Assembly (NCBI GenBank): GCA_014649355.1
Contig: BMSW01000003.1
Span: 310,001 to 374,000, forward strand
From: Streptomyces althioticus
Lineage (GTDB): Bacteria; Actinomycetota; Actinomycetes; Streptomycetales; Streptomycetaceae
Length of the DNA stretch: 64,000 bases
Direction of reading: 5' to 3'
Position 1 is the stretch's first letter, and every line of letters begins with the position of its first letter. Shown here in pieces: positions 25,910 to 35,548 of the stretch. The notes beneath the pieces are model-generated. The model saw nothing but the letters and a program-made list of their open reading frames with translations, was not told the DNA's origin and did not search any database. The position numbers and the translations under genes are program-made.

Positions 25910-27511
25910 TCAGCCGTCGGCGGACTCCGCTGCGGACACCAGCTTCTCCTCCGTCTCCGCGTCGCCGGGGCCCGGCGTGCGCCCGGGCAGGAACACGGCG
26001 ACGACGACCGCGCCCAGCACGGCCACCCCGGCGCCCCACAGCGCCGTGACGTGCATGGCGTGCAGGAAGGCGTCGTCGGCCGCGGCGGCCAGGGCGTCGG
26101 CGCGGGGGCCGAGCCGCTCGGCGACGGCCAGGGTGGCCTCGATGGACTCGCCGGCCGCGTGCCGGGCGCCGGGCGGCAGCACGCCCAGCTCGTCGCGGAC
26201 CGAGCCGCGGTAGGCGGTGGACAGCACCGAGCCGAGGACGGCGATGCCGAGGGCGCCGCCGACCTGCCGGAAGGTGTTGCTGAGCGCGGACGCGGAGCCG
26301 GCCTTCTCGCGCGGCAGGGCCTGCATGATGACGACGCTGACCGGGGTCATCACGTGCGCCATGCCGGCGCCCATCAGGAAGAAGATCACTTCGAGGATCC
26401 AGATGGGGGTGTCCGAGTCCAGCGCGGCGAACGCGGCCAGCATCCCGGCGAGGAGCAGCAGCCCCGCCGTGGTGGTGGCCTTGTTGCCGAAGCGGTCCAC
26501 GAGCAGCCGGGCACGGGGGGCGAACACCATCTGCGCGGCGGCCAGCGGGATCATCAGCAGGCCGGTCTCCAGCGGTGAGTAGCCGCGCACGCTCTGGACG
26601 TAGAAGACCGCGAAGAAGGTCACGCCCATCAGGGCGAAGAAGACCAGGGCGATGGCGACGATCGCCGCGGAGAACACCTTGTTGCGGAAGTGGGCCATGT
26701 CGATGGACGGGTGGTCGCTGCGCTTCTCGACGATCACGAAGGCGGCGAGGACGGCGAGTCCGCCGCCGATGGCGCCCAGCACCACGGGGTCGCCGAAGTC
26801 GGCGAGCTGGCCGCCCTTGATGATGCCGTAGACCAGCAGGACCAGGCCCGTCACGGACAGCACCACGCCCAGCGGGTCGATCCGGCCCGGGGCGGGGTCG
26901 CGCGAGTCGGGCACCAGCCACAGCATCAGGCCGACGGCGAGGACCACGATGGGCACGTTGACCAGGAAGACCGAGCCCCACCAGAAGTGCTCCAGCAGCA
27001 GTCCTCCGGTGATCGGGCCGATGGCGATGGCGAGGCCCACGCCGCCCGCCCAGATGCCGATGGCCTTGGGCTGCTCGTCCCGCTCGAAGACGTTCATCAG
27101 CACCGCCAGGGTGGCCGGCATGACGAACGCGGCGCCCAGACCCATCACCGCGCGGAACCCGATCAGCTCGGCCGGGGTGCCGGAGAACGCGGCGAGTGCC
27201 GACCCGATGCCGAACACCACCAGCCCGCCGACCAGCACCTTCTTGCGGCCCAGCCGGTCGCCGAGCAGCCCGGCGCTGAACAGCAGGCCCGCGAAGACGA
27301 GGGTGTAGGAGTTGATCGCCCACTCCAGCTCGCTCTGCGTGGCGCCGAGACCGGTGGGGGCGGGCGTCGAGATCGTCTTGATGGCGACGTTCAGGATCGA
27401 GTTGTCCAGGACGACGATCAGCAGGCTCAGCATCAGCACGCCGAGGATCGCCCAGCGGCGGCGGTGGACGGCCTCCGGGACCCGGCGGCCGGGGGCGGCG
27501 GGAGAAGTCAT
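25910..27511 (-). CDS. MFS drug exporter, DHA2 (14-TM) type
   Basis: 533 residues, about 14 hydrophobic segments. Typical DHA2 markers: LDNSILNVA in TM1, [18 protein letters not shown], the loop GDRLGRKK, and the antiporter motif C region [18 protein letters not shown] 27511 is used; a longer reading to 27586 would place the start upstream of the operator and lacks a ribosome site. Exports a cationic or lipophilic compound, to judge by the family. First gene of an operon with the TetR regulator. Confidence 0.9.
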   Translation of the reverse strand: MTSPAAPGRRVPEAVHRRRWAILGVLMLSLLIVVLDNSILNVAIKTISTPAPTGLGATQSELEWAINSYTLVFAGLLFSAGLLGDRLGRKKVLVGGLVVFGIGSALAAFSGTPAELIGFRAVMGLGAAFVMPATLAVLMNVFERDEQPKAIGIWAGGVGLAIAIGPITGGLLLEHFWWGSVFLVNVPIVVLAVGLMLWLVPDSRDPAPGRIDPLGVVLSVTGLVLLVYGIIKGGQLADFGDPVVLGAIGGGLAVLAAFVIVEKRSDHPSIDMAHFRNKVFSAAIVAIALVFFALMGVTFFAVFYVQSVRGYSPLETGLLMIPLAAAQMVFAPRARLLVDRFGNKATTTAGLLLLAGMLAAFAALDSDTPIWILEVIFFLMGAGMAHVMTPVSVVIMQALPREKAGSASALSNTFRQVGGALGIAVLGSVLSTAYRGSVRDELGVLPPGARHAAGESIEATLAVAERLGPRADALAAAADDAFLHAMHVTALWGAGVAVLGAVVVAVFLPGRTPGPGDAETEEKLVSAAESADG

Positions 27512-27528
27512 ACGGACCACCCTAGGGA

Positions 27529-27559
27529 CTTCCGATACGGAACCGTCTCGTATCGGAAG
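27529..27559. promoter_or_regulatory. TetR operator in front of the MFS-TetR operon
   Basis: CTTCCGATACG (27529-27539) and CGTATCGGAAG (27549-27559) are a perfect 11-bp inverted repeat with a 9-nt spacer; the spacer contains a second overlapping palindrome, ACGGAACCGT (27537-27546). It ends 18 nt before the MFS start. GAACCGTCTCGT inside it is repeated exactly at the second TetR gene (53242-53253). Confidence 0.8.
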
Positions 27560-27737
27560 GGCTTTGCCGAACCCATGCCCCGACATTGCACCGCGTTGCG
27601 CCGTCCGGAGCAGCGCGGCACGGCGGGGCGGAGGTCACAGGGGGTCCTCTGGCCCTCGTCCGGCGGAGGTGCCACCATGGACGTGGTCCGGGGACGCCGT
27701 CAGGGCGCCTCGAGATGACGTGTTGGGAGACGGATCC

Positions 27738-28613
27738 ATGACGCAGCTTTCGGCTGCCCAGACCGGGACGCCCGGTTCCTCCTCCGGCGGCAAGACGCTG
27801 TACGGGGGCAAGGGCACGCGCCGCATCACTGTCCGGGACATCGCCCTCGCCAAGGAACGCGGCGAGAAGTGGCCCATGCTCACCGCGTACGACGCGATGA
27901 CCGCGTCCGTGTTCGACGAGGCCGGCATCCCGGTGATGCTGGTCGGCGACTCCGCGGGCAACTGCCACCTCGGGTACGACACCACCGTGCCCGTCACCCT
28001 CGACGAGATGACCATGCTGGCCGCCTCCGTCGTCCGGGGCACCTCGCGCGCCCTGATCGTCGGCGACCTGCCATTCGGCTCCTACCAGGAGGGCCCGGTG
28101 CAGGCGCTGCGCTCGGCGACCCGGCTGGTGAAGGAGGCCGGGGTCGGCGCCGTGAAGCTGGAGGGCGGGGAGCGCTCGCACCGGCAGATCGAGCTGCTGG
28201 TGGAGTCCGGCATCCCCGTGATGGCCCACATCGGGCTGACACCGCAGTCGGTGAACGCCATGGGCTACCGGGTGCAGGGCCGTGGCGAGGAGGCCGCCCA
28301 GCAGCTGCTGCGGGACGCGAAGGCCGTGCAGGACGCGGGCGCGTTCGCGGTCGTGCTGGAGCTGGTGCCCGCCGAGCTGGCCGCCGAGGTCACCCGGACG
28401 CTGCACATCCCGACGGTCGGGATCGGCGCGGGACCCGAGACGGACGCCCAGGTGCTGGTGTGGACCGACATGCTCGGTCTGACCGGCGGCCGGGTGCCGA
28501 AGTTCGTCAAGCAGTACGCGAACCTGCGGGAGGTGATGACCGGGGCGGCGAAGGCGTACGCCGAGGACGTCGTCGCCGGGTCCTTCCCGCAGGAGGAGCA
28601 CTCCGTGCACTGA
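27738..28613 (+). CDS. panB: 3-methyl-2-oxobutanoate hydroxymethyltransferase
   Basis: First committed step of pantothenate/CoA synthesis, adding a hydroxymethyl group to alpha-ketoisovalerate from methylene-tetrahydrofolate. 291 residues. Motifs: LTAYDAMTASVFDEAGIPV, LVGDSAGNCHLGYDTTVPV with the metal-binding Asp, GDLPFGSY, AVKLEGGE, PVMAHIGLTPQ, LELVPAELA, GIGAGPETDAQVLVW. The ATG 27738 has GGGAGA 7 nt upstream. Stands alone, followed by a terminator hairpin. Confidence 0.95.
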   Translation: MTQLSAAQTGTPGSSSGGKTLYGGKGTRRITVRDIALAKERGEKWPMLTAYDAMTASVFDEAGIPVMLVGDSAGNCHLGYDTTVPVTLDEMTMLAASVVRGTSRALIVGDLPFGSYQEGPVQALRSATRLVKEAGVGAVKLEGGERSHRQIELLVESGIPVMAHIGLTPQSVNAMGYRVQGRGEEAAQQLLRDAKAVQDAGAFAVVLELVPAELAAEVTRTLHIPTVGIGAGPETDAQVLVWTDMLGLTGGRVPKFVKQYANLREVMTGAAKAYAEDVVAGSFPQEEHSVH

Positions 28614-28677
28614 CCCGCGCCCGGGTGGGGTGAGCCACCGCGTCCGCCCCTGTGAGCCACTGTGGCACCACCCACGA

Positions 28678-28709
28678 CGGCCCGCCGATCTTCCCCCGTC
28701 GGCGGGCCG
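28678..28709 (+). terminator. Terminator of panB
   Basis: Perfect 11-bp inverted repeat CGGCCCGCCGA (28678-28688) / TCGGCGGGCCG (28699-28709), 10-nt loop, about 65 nt after the panB stop. Confidence 0.75.
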
Positions 28710-28727
28710 TCGCCTTGCCCGGACACC

Positions 28728-28781
28728 CCGCCGACACCCCGCCGACAGGCGTCCGCACACGTGTCGGCGGGGTGTCGGCGG
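28728..28781. repeat. 20-bp perfect inverted repeat built from CCGCCGACAC units
   Basis: CCGCCGACACCCCGCCGACA (28728-28747) is exactly complementary to 28762-28781, with a 14-nt loop. Each arm is itself a tandem of CCGCCGACAC, and further TGTCGG copies follow up to 28801. It ends 42 nt before the ABC ATPase start, so it may be a leader structure of that operon. Confidence 0.75.
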
Positions 28782-28823
28782 TCTGTCGGGGCTTTGTCGG
28801 CGGCCGCTGGGACCGTCGGGGAC

Positions 28824-29852
28824 ATGACGCGATACGACGAACGAACGGGGGGCGCGGGAAGCGCCGTGACCGTCCGGGGGCTGGTCAAGCACTACGGGGA
28901 GACCAAGGCTCTCGACGGGGTCGATCTGGACGTGGCCGAGGGGACCGTCATGGGGGTGCTCGGGCCGAACGGGGCCGGCAAGACCACGCTGGTGCGCATC
29001 CTGTCCACGCTGCTCGCCCCGACCGCCGGGCACGCCACCGTCGCCGGGTACGACGTGGTCCGCCAGCCGCGGCAGCTGCGCCGGGTGATCGGGCTGACCG
29101 GGCAGTACGCCTCCGTGGACGAGAAGCTCTCCGGCTGGGAGAACCTGTACCTGATCGGGCGGCTGCTGGACCTGCCGCGCAAGGAGGCGCGGCGCCGCGC
29201 CGACGAGCTGCTGGAGCGGTTCTCGCTCACCGAGGCCGCCCGGCGCCCGGCGGGCACCTACTCCGGCGGCATGCGCCGCCGGCTCGACCTGGCCGCCTCG
29301 ATGATCGGCCGCCCGGCCGTCCTGTACCTGGACGAGCCGACCACGGGCCTGGACCCGCGCACCCGCAACGAGGTGTGGGACGAGGTGAAGCGGCTGGTCG
29401 GCGACGGGGTGACGGTGCTGCTGACCACCCAGTACATGGAGGAGGCCGAGCAGCTCGCCTCCGAGCTGACCGTGGTGGACCGCGGCAAGGTCATCGCGAG
29501 CGGCGGCATCGAGGAGCTGAAGGCGAGGGTCGGCGGCCGTACGCTGCGGATCCGTCCGGCCGACCCGCTCCAGCTGCGCCCGCTCGCCGCCGCCCTCGAC
29601 GGGCTCGGGATCACCGGGCTGGCCGGCACCGCCGTGGACGCCGAGCGGGGCGCGGTGCTGGTCCCCGTGCTGAGCGACGAGCAGCTGACCGCCGTGGTCG
29701 GCGCGGTCACCGCGCGCGGCATCACGCTGAACTCCGTCACCACCGAACTGCCCAGCCTGGACGAGGTGTTCCTGTCGCTCACCGGCCACCGCGCCGGCGC
29801 CCCGCAGGACTCCCTGCCCGCCGACACGCCCGAGGAGGTCGTCGCCGTATGA
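28824..29852 (+). CDS. ABC exporter ATPase, DrrA type
   Basis: 342 residues. Walker A GPNGAGKTT, Q-loop region GLTGQYASVDEKLSGWENL, signature YSGGMRRRL, Walker B VLYLDEPTTGLDP, H-loop region LLTTQYMEEAEQL, and the DrrA-type C-terminal domain ending LPSLDEVFLSLTGH. This group, with one short permease, exports antibiotics or lipids. ATG 28824 is used. Its stop overlaps the permease start (ATGA). Confidence 0.92.
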   Translation: MTRYDERTGGAGSAVTVRGLVKHYGETKALDGVDLDVAEGTVMGVLGPNGAGKTTLVRILSTLLAPTAGHATVAGYDVVRQPRQLRRVIGLTGQYASVDEKLSGWENLYLIGRLLDLPRKEARRRADELLERFSLTEAARRPAGTYSGGMRRRLDLAASMIGRPAVLYLDEPTTGLDPRTRNEVWDEVKRLVGDGVTVLLTTQYMEEAEQLASELTVVDRGKVIASGGIEELKARVGGRTLRIRPADPLQLRPLAAALDGLGITGLAGTAVDAERGAVLVPVLSDEQLTAVVGAVTARGITLNSVTTELPSLDEVFLSLTGHRAGAPQDSLPADTPEEVVAV

Positions 29853-30673
29853 GCGCCGCCACCGCTGCTCCCGCCGCCGGCGTCCGCCCGGACGCGCGGA
29901 TCTCACCGCGGGCCCATCTGCGCCACACCGGCGCGCTGGTCCGCCGCAACCTGCTGTGGATCCGGCAGGACCCGGAGTCGATGTTCGACGCCGTGCTCTT
30001 CCCGGTCGTCTTCACCCTGCTGTTCGTGTACGTCTTCGGCGGCTCGATCGGGCAGTCGCTGGGCGGCGGGCAGGAGGCGTACGTCCAGTACATCGTGCCC
30101 GGCCTGATGGCCATGATGGGCATGAACATGTCCCAGGGGGTGGGCACCGGGTTCAACCAGGACTTCAACACCGGGGTCATGGACCGCTTCCGGTCGCTGC
30201 CCATCGGGCGCGGCTCGGTGCTGTTCGCGAAGATCTCCGTCGAGCTGGTACGGATGCTGATCGCCACCACGATCTTGCTGGTCGTCGGGGTGCTGGTCGG
30301 GTTCGACATCACCAACTGGCCGGGGCTGTTCGCCGCCGTGGGCCTGTCCACGGTGTTCGGCTCGGCGCTGATGTGGGTCTTCCTCACCCTGGGTGTGGTG
30401 ATGAAGAACGCCCAGTCGGTGCAGGCCATGGGCTTCCTGGTGCTGATGCCGCTGCAGTTCGGCTCGTCGATCTTCGCGCCGCCGCAGTCGATGCCGGGCT
30501 GGCTGCGGAACTTCACCGAGTACAACCCGCTGTCCGCGCTGGCCGACTCCGCCCGCGGGCTGATGGTCGGCGGGCCGGTCGCCCACGACCTGTGGATGGT
30601 GCTCGCCTGGTCCGTCGGGATCACGGCGGTGATGGCGCCGGTCGCCATCCACAAGTTCCGTACGAAGACCTGA
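29849..30673 (+). CDS. ABC-2 type exporter permease, DrrB type
   Basis: 274 residues, six hydrophobic segments, ABC-2 permease. FDAVLFPVVFTLLFVYVFGG in the first span, MNMSQGVGTGFNQDFNTGVM and DRFRSLPIGR in the cytoplasmic coupling region, and YNPLSALADSARGLM before the last span are typical DrrB landmarks. Translationally coupled to the ATPase through a 4-nt overlap. Its stop codon abuts that of the convergent AfsR-like gene with no base between them (TGATCA). Confidence 0.9.
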   Translation: MSAATAAPAAGVRPDARISPRAHLRHTGALVRRNLLWIRQDPESMFDAVLFPVVFTLLFVYVFGGSIGQSLGGGQEAYVQYIVPGLMAMMGMNMSQGVGTGFNQDFNTGVMDRFRSLPIGRGSVLFAKISVELVRMLIATTILLVVGVLVGFDITNWPGLFAAVGLSTVFGSALMWVFLTLGVVMKNAQSVQAMGFLVLMPLQFGSSIFAPPQSMPGWLRNFTEYNPLSALADSARGLMVGGPVAHDLWMVLAWSVGITAVMAPVAIHKFRTKT

Positions 30674-33600
30674 TCACGCCGGGTCGAGCAGGGCGGCGGC
30701 CTCCTCCGGGGAGAGGCCGCCGCCCTCGGCGTACGCGGCCTCGAAGGCGGTCTCGTCCAGCGCCTGGCGGATCCGGTCCTCGGCGCGGACGCGGGACGTG
30801 CGCTCCACGAGCGTCGCGTGGTGGCCCTCGGGCAGCCAGGAGTCGGCGGCGCCCAGGCAGCGGGCCGCGTCCCGGGCGCGCCGTCCGCCGTCCAGCCCGG
30901 CGAGGGCCTCGGCGGCCAGGACGACGTACGAGGCGCGCAGGTGCGGGGCCATGGCGACGACCAGCGAGTCGTTCGCCTGCCGCATCGCCTCCCGGACGAT
31001 GTCGAGCGCCCGCTCGTCGTGGCCCTCGGCCACCTCGATCCAGGCTTCGGCGCCGAGGATGAACGCGTCGAAGACGACGTAGTGGGCGAGGCGGAACTCT
31101 TCGCGCAGCGCCCGTACGTGCTCACGGGCCTCCGCCGTGCGTCCGCTCACGCACAGCCAGCCGATGAGGAAAAGACGGGCGGCGGGCAGCGCCTCGACGT
31201 GCCGGCCGCGGGTGCTGTCGATGACCTCGCGCAGCAGCCGCTCCCCCTCCTCGGTGTCGCCCGCCTCGATCAGCGCGTCGCCGAGCCGGGCCGTGAGGAC
31301 GGCCGTGTGGGAGCGGGCCCCGAGGCGTTCGGCGTGCTCGATGGCCGCCTCGTAGTCGGCGGCGGCCTCCCGGTAGGCGCCCGCGCGTTCCCAAGCCTCG
31401 CCGCGCGCGGAGAGCGCCTCGGCGATGCCCCAGGTGTCGCCGAGCCGCCGGTGGATCTCCAGCGCCTCGTCGGCGTCGCGGCGGGCGTCGCCGGCCCAGT
31501 CGCTCCGGTTGGCCTGGAAGTTGGCGCGCAGCTGGAGGTTGCAGGCCAGCTCCCACTCGAAGCCGGGGTTCTCCCGGCAGGTGCGGATCGCCTCGTCCAC
31601 CACCTCGCGCAGCCGGTCCATGTCGCCGGTGAGCATCACGGCGAACATCCACAGCAGGCCCGGCGGGCGGCAGACCTGCGGCAGCCCCGGCTCGTACGTC
31701 GCGGAGATCAGCCGCAGCCGGTGCTGGGACTGCGGGGTCTGCCAGTCGTCCAGCTCGGTGTCCATCTGGGCGAGGTGGGCGAGGTGCGCCCCGCGGCGGG
31801 CCTCGGCGAGGACCTCGCCCGTCATCGGGGGCGGCTGGTCGATGGGGCTCTGCCACAGCGGTGCGGCCGGCCGCACCGGCTCGGTGAACGGGTCGGGGGC
31901 GAGCGCCATGACCTCCCTGCACCAGTTGCGGGCCTCGATGCGCAGGTCGCGCATCTGCCAGTACCAGACCAGGGACAGGACGACGCAGAGCGCCTCCTGC
32001 TCGTCGCGCAGGGCGACGGCGTGCCGCAGCGCGGCGCGCACGTTCTCGTACTCGCGCTCCAGCCGGGCGATGGCCTCCACCTGGCGTGGGCCGCGCAGCA
32101 ACGGCTCGGTGGTGCGGGCGACTTCGCGGTAGTACGTCAGATGGGCGCGTTCGGCGTCCTCGCGTGAGCCGGTCTCGTCGAGGCGTTCGCCCGCGTACTC
32201 GGCGACGGTCTCCAGCAGCCGGTAGCGCATGCCGTCGTCGCCCGACGGGGCCGCCACGACCAGCGACTTGTCGACGAGGGAGCCCAGCGCGTCCAGGGCG
32301 GCGGGGCCGCACACGGCCTCGGCGGCGGTGAGGTCGCAGCCGCCCGCGAAGACGGACAGGCGGCACAGCACGTCGCGTTCGCCGGCGTCGAGCAGCTCCC
32401 AGGACCAGTCGACGACGGCCCGCAGGGTCTGCTGGCGGGGCAGGGCGGTGCGGCTGCCGGAGGTGAGGAGGCGGAAACGGTCGTCGAGCCGGTCGGCGAC
32501 CTGGCGCGGGGTGAGCATCCGCAGCCGGGCCGCGGCGAGTTCGATGGCGAGGGGCAGACCGTCGAGGCGGCGGCAGATCTCGGCGCACGCCTCCGGGTCG
32601 TCGTCGGGGCGGAAGCCCGGGCGGGCGGCGGCCCCCCGCTCGGCGAGCAGGCGCAGCGCGACCGGTTCGGGCAGCGGCTCCACGGGGCGCAGCGACTCGC
32701 CGCGCACACCGAGGGGTTCGCGGCTGGTGGCGAGGACGGTGAGGCCGGGGCAGCGTTCGAGGAGGGTCTCCACCAGGCGCGCGGCGGCCTCGACGACGTG
32801 CTCGCAGTTGTCGAGGATCAGCAGCATGCGGCGCGGCCCGCAGTGCTCGGCGAGCCGGTCCACCACGGGGGCGCTGTGCCGGTCGGTGACGGCCCGCATG
32901 CCCTCCGCGCCGGCGCCGTACAGCACGGTCTGGCGGGCGCCGACGGCGGTGAGGACCGCCTCCGGCACCGCGTCGGGGGCGTCCACGGGCGCGAGTTCGG
33001 CGAGCCACACGCCGTCGGGGTGGGCGGCCCGTACGGTCTCGGCGGCCTCCTGCGACAGACGTGTCTTGCCCGCCCCGCCCGGGCCGAGGAGCGTGACCAG
33101 GCGGGCGGCCGACAGGTCGGCGCGGATCGCCTCGATGTCCGCCTCGCGGCCGACGAACGAGGTCAGCCGGGCGCGTAGGTTGCCGGGCGGGCCGCCGGCC
33201 GGGCGCGCGGGCGGTTCGGGCGGTTCGGGGCTGAGCAACTCGGCGTGCAGGGCGCGCAGTTCCGCGCCGGGGTCGGAGCCGAGGCGGTCGGCGAGCAGCC
33301 GGCGCACCTCTTCGTAGGCGGCGAGCGCCTCGGCGGTGCGGCCGGTGTCGCGCAGGGCGCGCAGCCGCAGCGCCTGGAGCGGCTCGTCCAGCGGGTGGCT
33401 GTCGCACAGGGCGGTCAGCTCGGGCAGGGACCGCTCGGCCTCGCCGAGGGCCAGGGCGGCGGTGTGGCGGGCGCGCAGCACGTCCAGGTGGCGGGTCTCC
33501 ACGCGGGCGGCCTCCGCGGTGCGGTCGGGCAGGCCGGGCAGCGCGGCGCCGCCGCGCCACAGGGCGAGGGCGTCGTCGAGCACGGTGGCCGCCTTGGCGG

Positions 33601-33955
33601 GGTCGCCGTCGGCCAGGGCGCGCAGGCCCTCACCGGCCAGCCGCTCGAAGCGGTGCAGGTCGACGTCGTCGGGCGCGGCGGTGAGGCGGTAGCCGCCGTC
33701 GGCGGAGGCGACCGCGTCGGCGCCCAGCGCGCGGCGCAGCCGGCCCACCAGCGCCTGCACCGCGCCGGTGGCGTCGGCGGGCGGGTCGCCGTCCCAGACC
33801 TCCTCGACCAGCAGGCCGACCGGCACCGTGCGGCCGGCCCGCAGGGCGAGCACGGTCAGCAGGGCGCGCAGCCGTGCGCCGCCCACGGGGACGACGGTGC
33901 CGTCGGGGCGGACTGCCTGGGTGGTGCCGAGGATGCGGTAGCGCACGGGGTCCAT
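30674..33955 (-). CDS. Large AfsR/SARP-type regulator with NB-ARC ATPase and TPR domains
   Basis: 1,093 residues. Order: OmpR-like winged helix (1-95), BTAD domain (about 98-245), NB-ARC/STAND ATPase with P-loop GPGGAGKT at 291-298, Walker B LLILDNCEH near 370, GLPLAIELAAARLRML, then winged-helix and a long TPR-like region (about 620-1,050). This is the layout of AfsR relatives that activate secondary metabolism or act as stress switches after ATP-driven oligomerisation. Phosphorylation by Ser/Thr kinases is known for AfsR itself; I see no direct evidence here. Its only neighbour with possible function link is the convergent DrrAB exporter. ATG 33955 chosen because the HTH begins directly (MDPVRYRILG). 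Confidence 0.9.
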   Translation of the reverse strand: MDPVRYRILGTTQAVRPDGTVVPVGGARLRALLTVLALRAGRTVPVGLLVEEVWDGDPPADATGAVQALVGRLRRALGADAVASADGGYRLTAAPDDVDLHRFERLAGEGLRALADGDPAKAATVLDDALALWRGGAALPGLPDRTAEAARVETRHLDVLRARHTAALALGEAERSLPELTALCDSHPLDEPLQALRLRALRDTGRTAEALAAYEEVRRLLADRLGSDPGAELRALHAELLSPEPPEPPARPAGGPPGNLRARLTSFVGREADIEAIRADLSAARLVTLLGPGGAGKTRLSQEAAETVRAAHPDGVWLAELAPVDAPDAVPEAVLTAVGARQTVLYGAGAEGMRAVTDRHSAPVVDRLAEHCGPRRMLLILDNCEHVVEAAARLVETLLERCPGLTVLATSREPLGVRGESLRPVEPLPEPVALRLLAERGAAARPGFRPDDDPEACAEICRRLDGLPLAIELAAARLRMLTPRQVADRLDDRFRLLTSGSRTALPRQQTLRAVVDWSWELLDAGERDVLCRLSVFAGGCDLTAAEAVCGPAALDALGSLVDKSLVVAAPSGDDGMRYRLLETVAEYAGERLDETGSREDAERAHLTYYREVARTTEPLLRGPRQVEAIARLEREYENVRAALRHAVALRDEQEALCVVLSLVWYWQMRDLRIEARNWCREVMALAPDPFTEPVRPAAPLWQSPIDQPPPMTGEVLAEARRGAHLAHLAQMDTELDDWQTPQSQHRLRLISATYEPGLPQVCRPPGLLWMFAVMLTGDMDRLREVVDEAIRTCRENPGFEWELACNLQLRANFQANRSDWAGDARRDADEALEIHRRLGDTWGIAEALSARGEAWERAGAYREAAADYEAAIEHAERLGARSHTAVLTARLGDALIEAGDTEEGERLLREVIDSTRGRHVEALPAARLFLIGWLCVSGRTAEAREHVRALREEFRLAHYVVFDAFILGAEAWIEVAEGHDERALDIVREAMRQANDSLVVAMAPHLRASYVVLAAEALAGLDGGRRARDAARCLGAADSWLPEGHHATLVERTSRVRAEDRIRQALDETAFEAAYAEGGGLSPEEAAALLDPA

Positions 33956-34108
33956 TCTCTCCGGTGCCGGACCGCGGGACGCGCGGCCGGGGTCAGGGCC
34001 ACCTCACCTTGCACGGAACCCGGCGGCCGCGCGAAGCGTTTTCCGGGCGTGGCGGGTCCCGGGTACGGTCGGGCAGGCCCGCGCGCCCTTCTCTCCGCAA
34101 GGAGTCCC

Positions 34109-34903
34109 ATGACCACCGCCGCCACCCGTCCCGGCGACCGACGGGTCAGTCCCGTCTTCCTGGGCATCCTGGCCGTCTCGGCGGTCACCGGCTGGGCCAC
34201 CTGGACGGGGTTCGCGGCCGTGCCGGGGCTCGCGGTGTTCCTCTTCGTGACGTCCGTGTGGATCGTCTCCCTGTGCCTGCACGAGTACGCGCACGCGCGC
34301 ACCGCCCTGCACGGCGGGGACATCTCGGTCGGCGCGAAGGGCTATCTCACGCTGAACCCGATGAAGTACACGCACGCGCTCCTGAGCATCGTGCTGCCCG
34401 TGCTGTTCGTGATCATGGGCGGGATCGGTCTGCCGGGCGGGGCGGTCTTCATCGAGCGCGGCCGGATCCGTGGGCGGTGGCGGCACAGCCTGATCTCGGC
34501 GGCGGGGCCGCTGACGAACGTGCTGTTCGCGGTGGTGTGCACGGCGCCGTTCTGGCTCGGCGCGCTGGACGGCGTGCCGCCCGCCTTCCGGTTCGCGCTG
34601 GCGTTCCTCGCGCTGCTGCAGGTCACGGCGGCGATCCTGAACTTCCTGCCGGTGCCGGGGCTGGACGGCTACGGCGTGATCGAGCCGTGGCTCTCCCACG
34701 GGGTCCGCCGCCAGGTCGAACCGTTCGCGCCGTTCGGGCTGCTGTTCGTGTTCGCGCTGCTGTGGGTGCCGTCCGTGAACGGCGTCTTCTTCGACCTGGT
34801 CGACGGTTTGCTGGGCTTCCTGTGCATCGAGGAGATCGACACGTACTGCGGCTTCGACCTGTTCCGCTTCTGGCGGGGCGCGGACGAGTTCTGCGGAGTC
34901 TGA
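34109..34903 (+). CDS. Membrane zinc metalloprotease of the M50/site-2 protease group
   Basis: 264 residues, about six membrane segments. The zinc site HEYAH lies in the second span (SLCLHEYAHARTA) and the third ligand in NFLPVPGLDGYGV (family NPxPxxDG), as in intramembrane proteases that cut anti-sigma factors or other membrane proteins. There is no PDZ or CBS domain. ATG 34109 follows AAGGAG at 6 nt. The C-terminus (FWRGADEFCGV) has three cysteines that are unusual but unexplained. No sigma or anti-sigma gene is near. Confidence 0.87.
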   Translation: MTTAATRPGDRRVSPVFLGILAVSAVTGWATWTGFAAVPGLAVFLFVTSVWIVSLCLHEYAHARTALHGGDISVGAKGYLTLNPMKYTHALLSIVLPVLFVIMGGIGLPGGAVFIERGRIRGRWRHSLISAAGPLTNVLFAVVCTAPFWLGALDGVPPAFRFALAFLALLQVTAAILNFLPVPGLDGYGVIEPWLSHGVRRQVEPFAPFGLLFVFALLWVPSVNGVFFDLVDGLLGFLCIEEIDTYCGFDLFRFWRGADEFCGV

Positions 34904-34943
34904 GGGCGCGGCACCCCTGAATCGACCTGTGGGGCGACACCCG

Positions 34944-35254
34944 GCCGCCGCTGCGGACAGTCGCGCCGGGCGCAGCCCCACCACCCCCGCGGCCGCCGCG
35001 GTCAGTCGCGCCGGACGCGGCCCCACCCCACCCCGCGCCGCCCCCGCTGCGGGCAGTCGTGCCGCATGGGCGGCACGGGTGGGCGCAGCGGCACCCGCCA
35101 CCGGGGGCAAGGTGACCGACGGGGTGCGCGAGTGCAGCTCACGGCGCTTACAGGCCCCGCGTCCCCGCTCACCGCGGTGGGCACGCTCAGGCCGCTGACA
35201 GGCCGAGGCCGCTGCGCCCACCCGTGCCGCCCCAGCGGCACGACTGCCCGCAGC
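34944..35254. repeat. Repeat cluster: three degenerate tandem units and a 46-bp inverted repeat
   Basis: In a 399-nt gene-free gap, units with a common CGG-CAGTCG(C/T)GCCG core begin near 34945, 34994 and 35045. The third unit (35046-35091) recurs inverted at 35209-35254 with only 2 mismatches in 46. The 117 nt between the arms is noncoding. Similar GGCGGCACGGGTGGGCGCAG strings are, as I recall, dispersed across Streptomyces genomes. Confidence 0.75.
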
Positions 35255-35302
35255 TTGGCGGGCGGCCGGCCGCAGCGTACCGAGGGGTCGGCCCCTACCG
35301 AG

Positions 35303-35494
35303 TCAGTTCGTGGCCGGGGAGTCGGGGCGGGAGGTGCGGGACCGGCGGATGTAGTACCAGGTCATGTTCGACGACAGGCCCGCCAGGAGGATCCAGACGA
35401 CGCCGATCAGCACGCTGCCCTCCACGAAGGAGACGACGGCCGCGGCGACGGCGAGGAGGCACACGACGAGGGCGTAGACGGCGAGGCGGGGCAT
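35303..35494 (-). CDS. Small two-span membrane protein
   Basis: 63 residues: MPRLAVYALVVCLLAVAAAV forms span one and VLIGVVWILLAGLSSNMTW span two, followed by a basic tail YYIRRSRTSR. AGGAG lies 8-9 nt before the ATG at 35494. It ends the repeat-rich gap and sits 54 nt after the NADP reductase gene's end on the same strand. Conserved-looking Streptomyces protein of unknown role. Confidence 0.65.
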   Translation of the reverse strand: MPRLAVYALVVCLLAVAAAVVSFVEGSVLIGVVWILLAGLSSNMTWYYIRRSRTSRPDSPATN

Positions 35495-35548
35495 AACGGG
35501 GGGCTCCTGTCGGGGGACACTGCTTGCGCTCCAGTGTCCCCCATCGCC

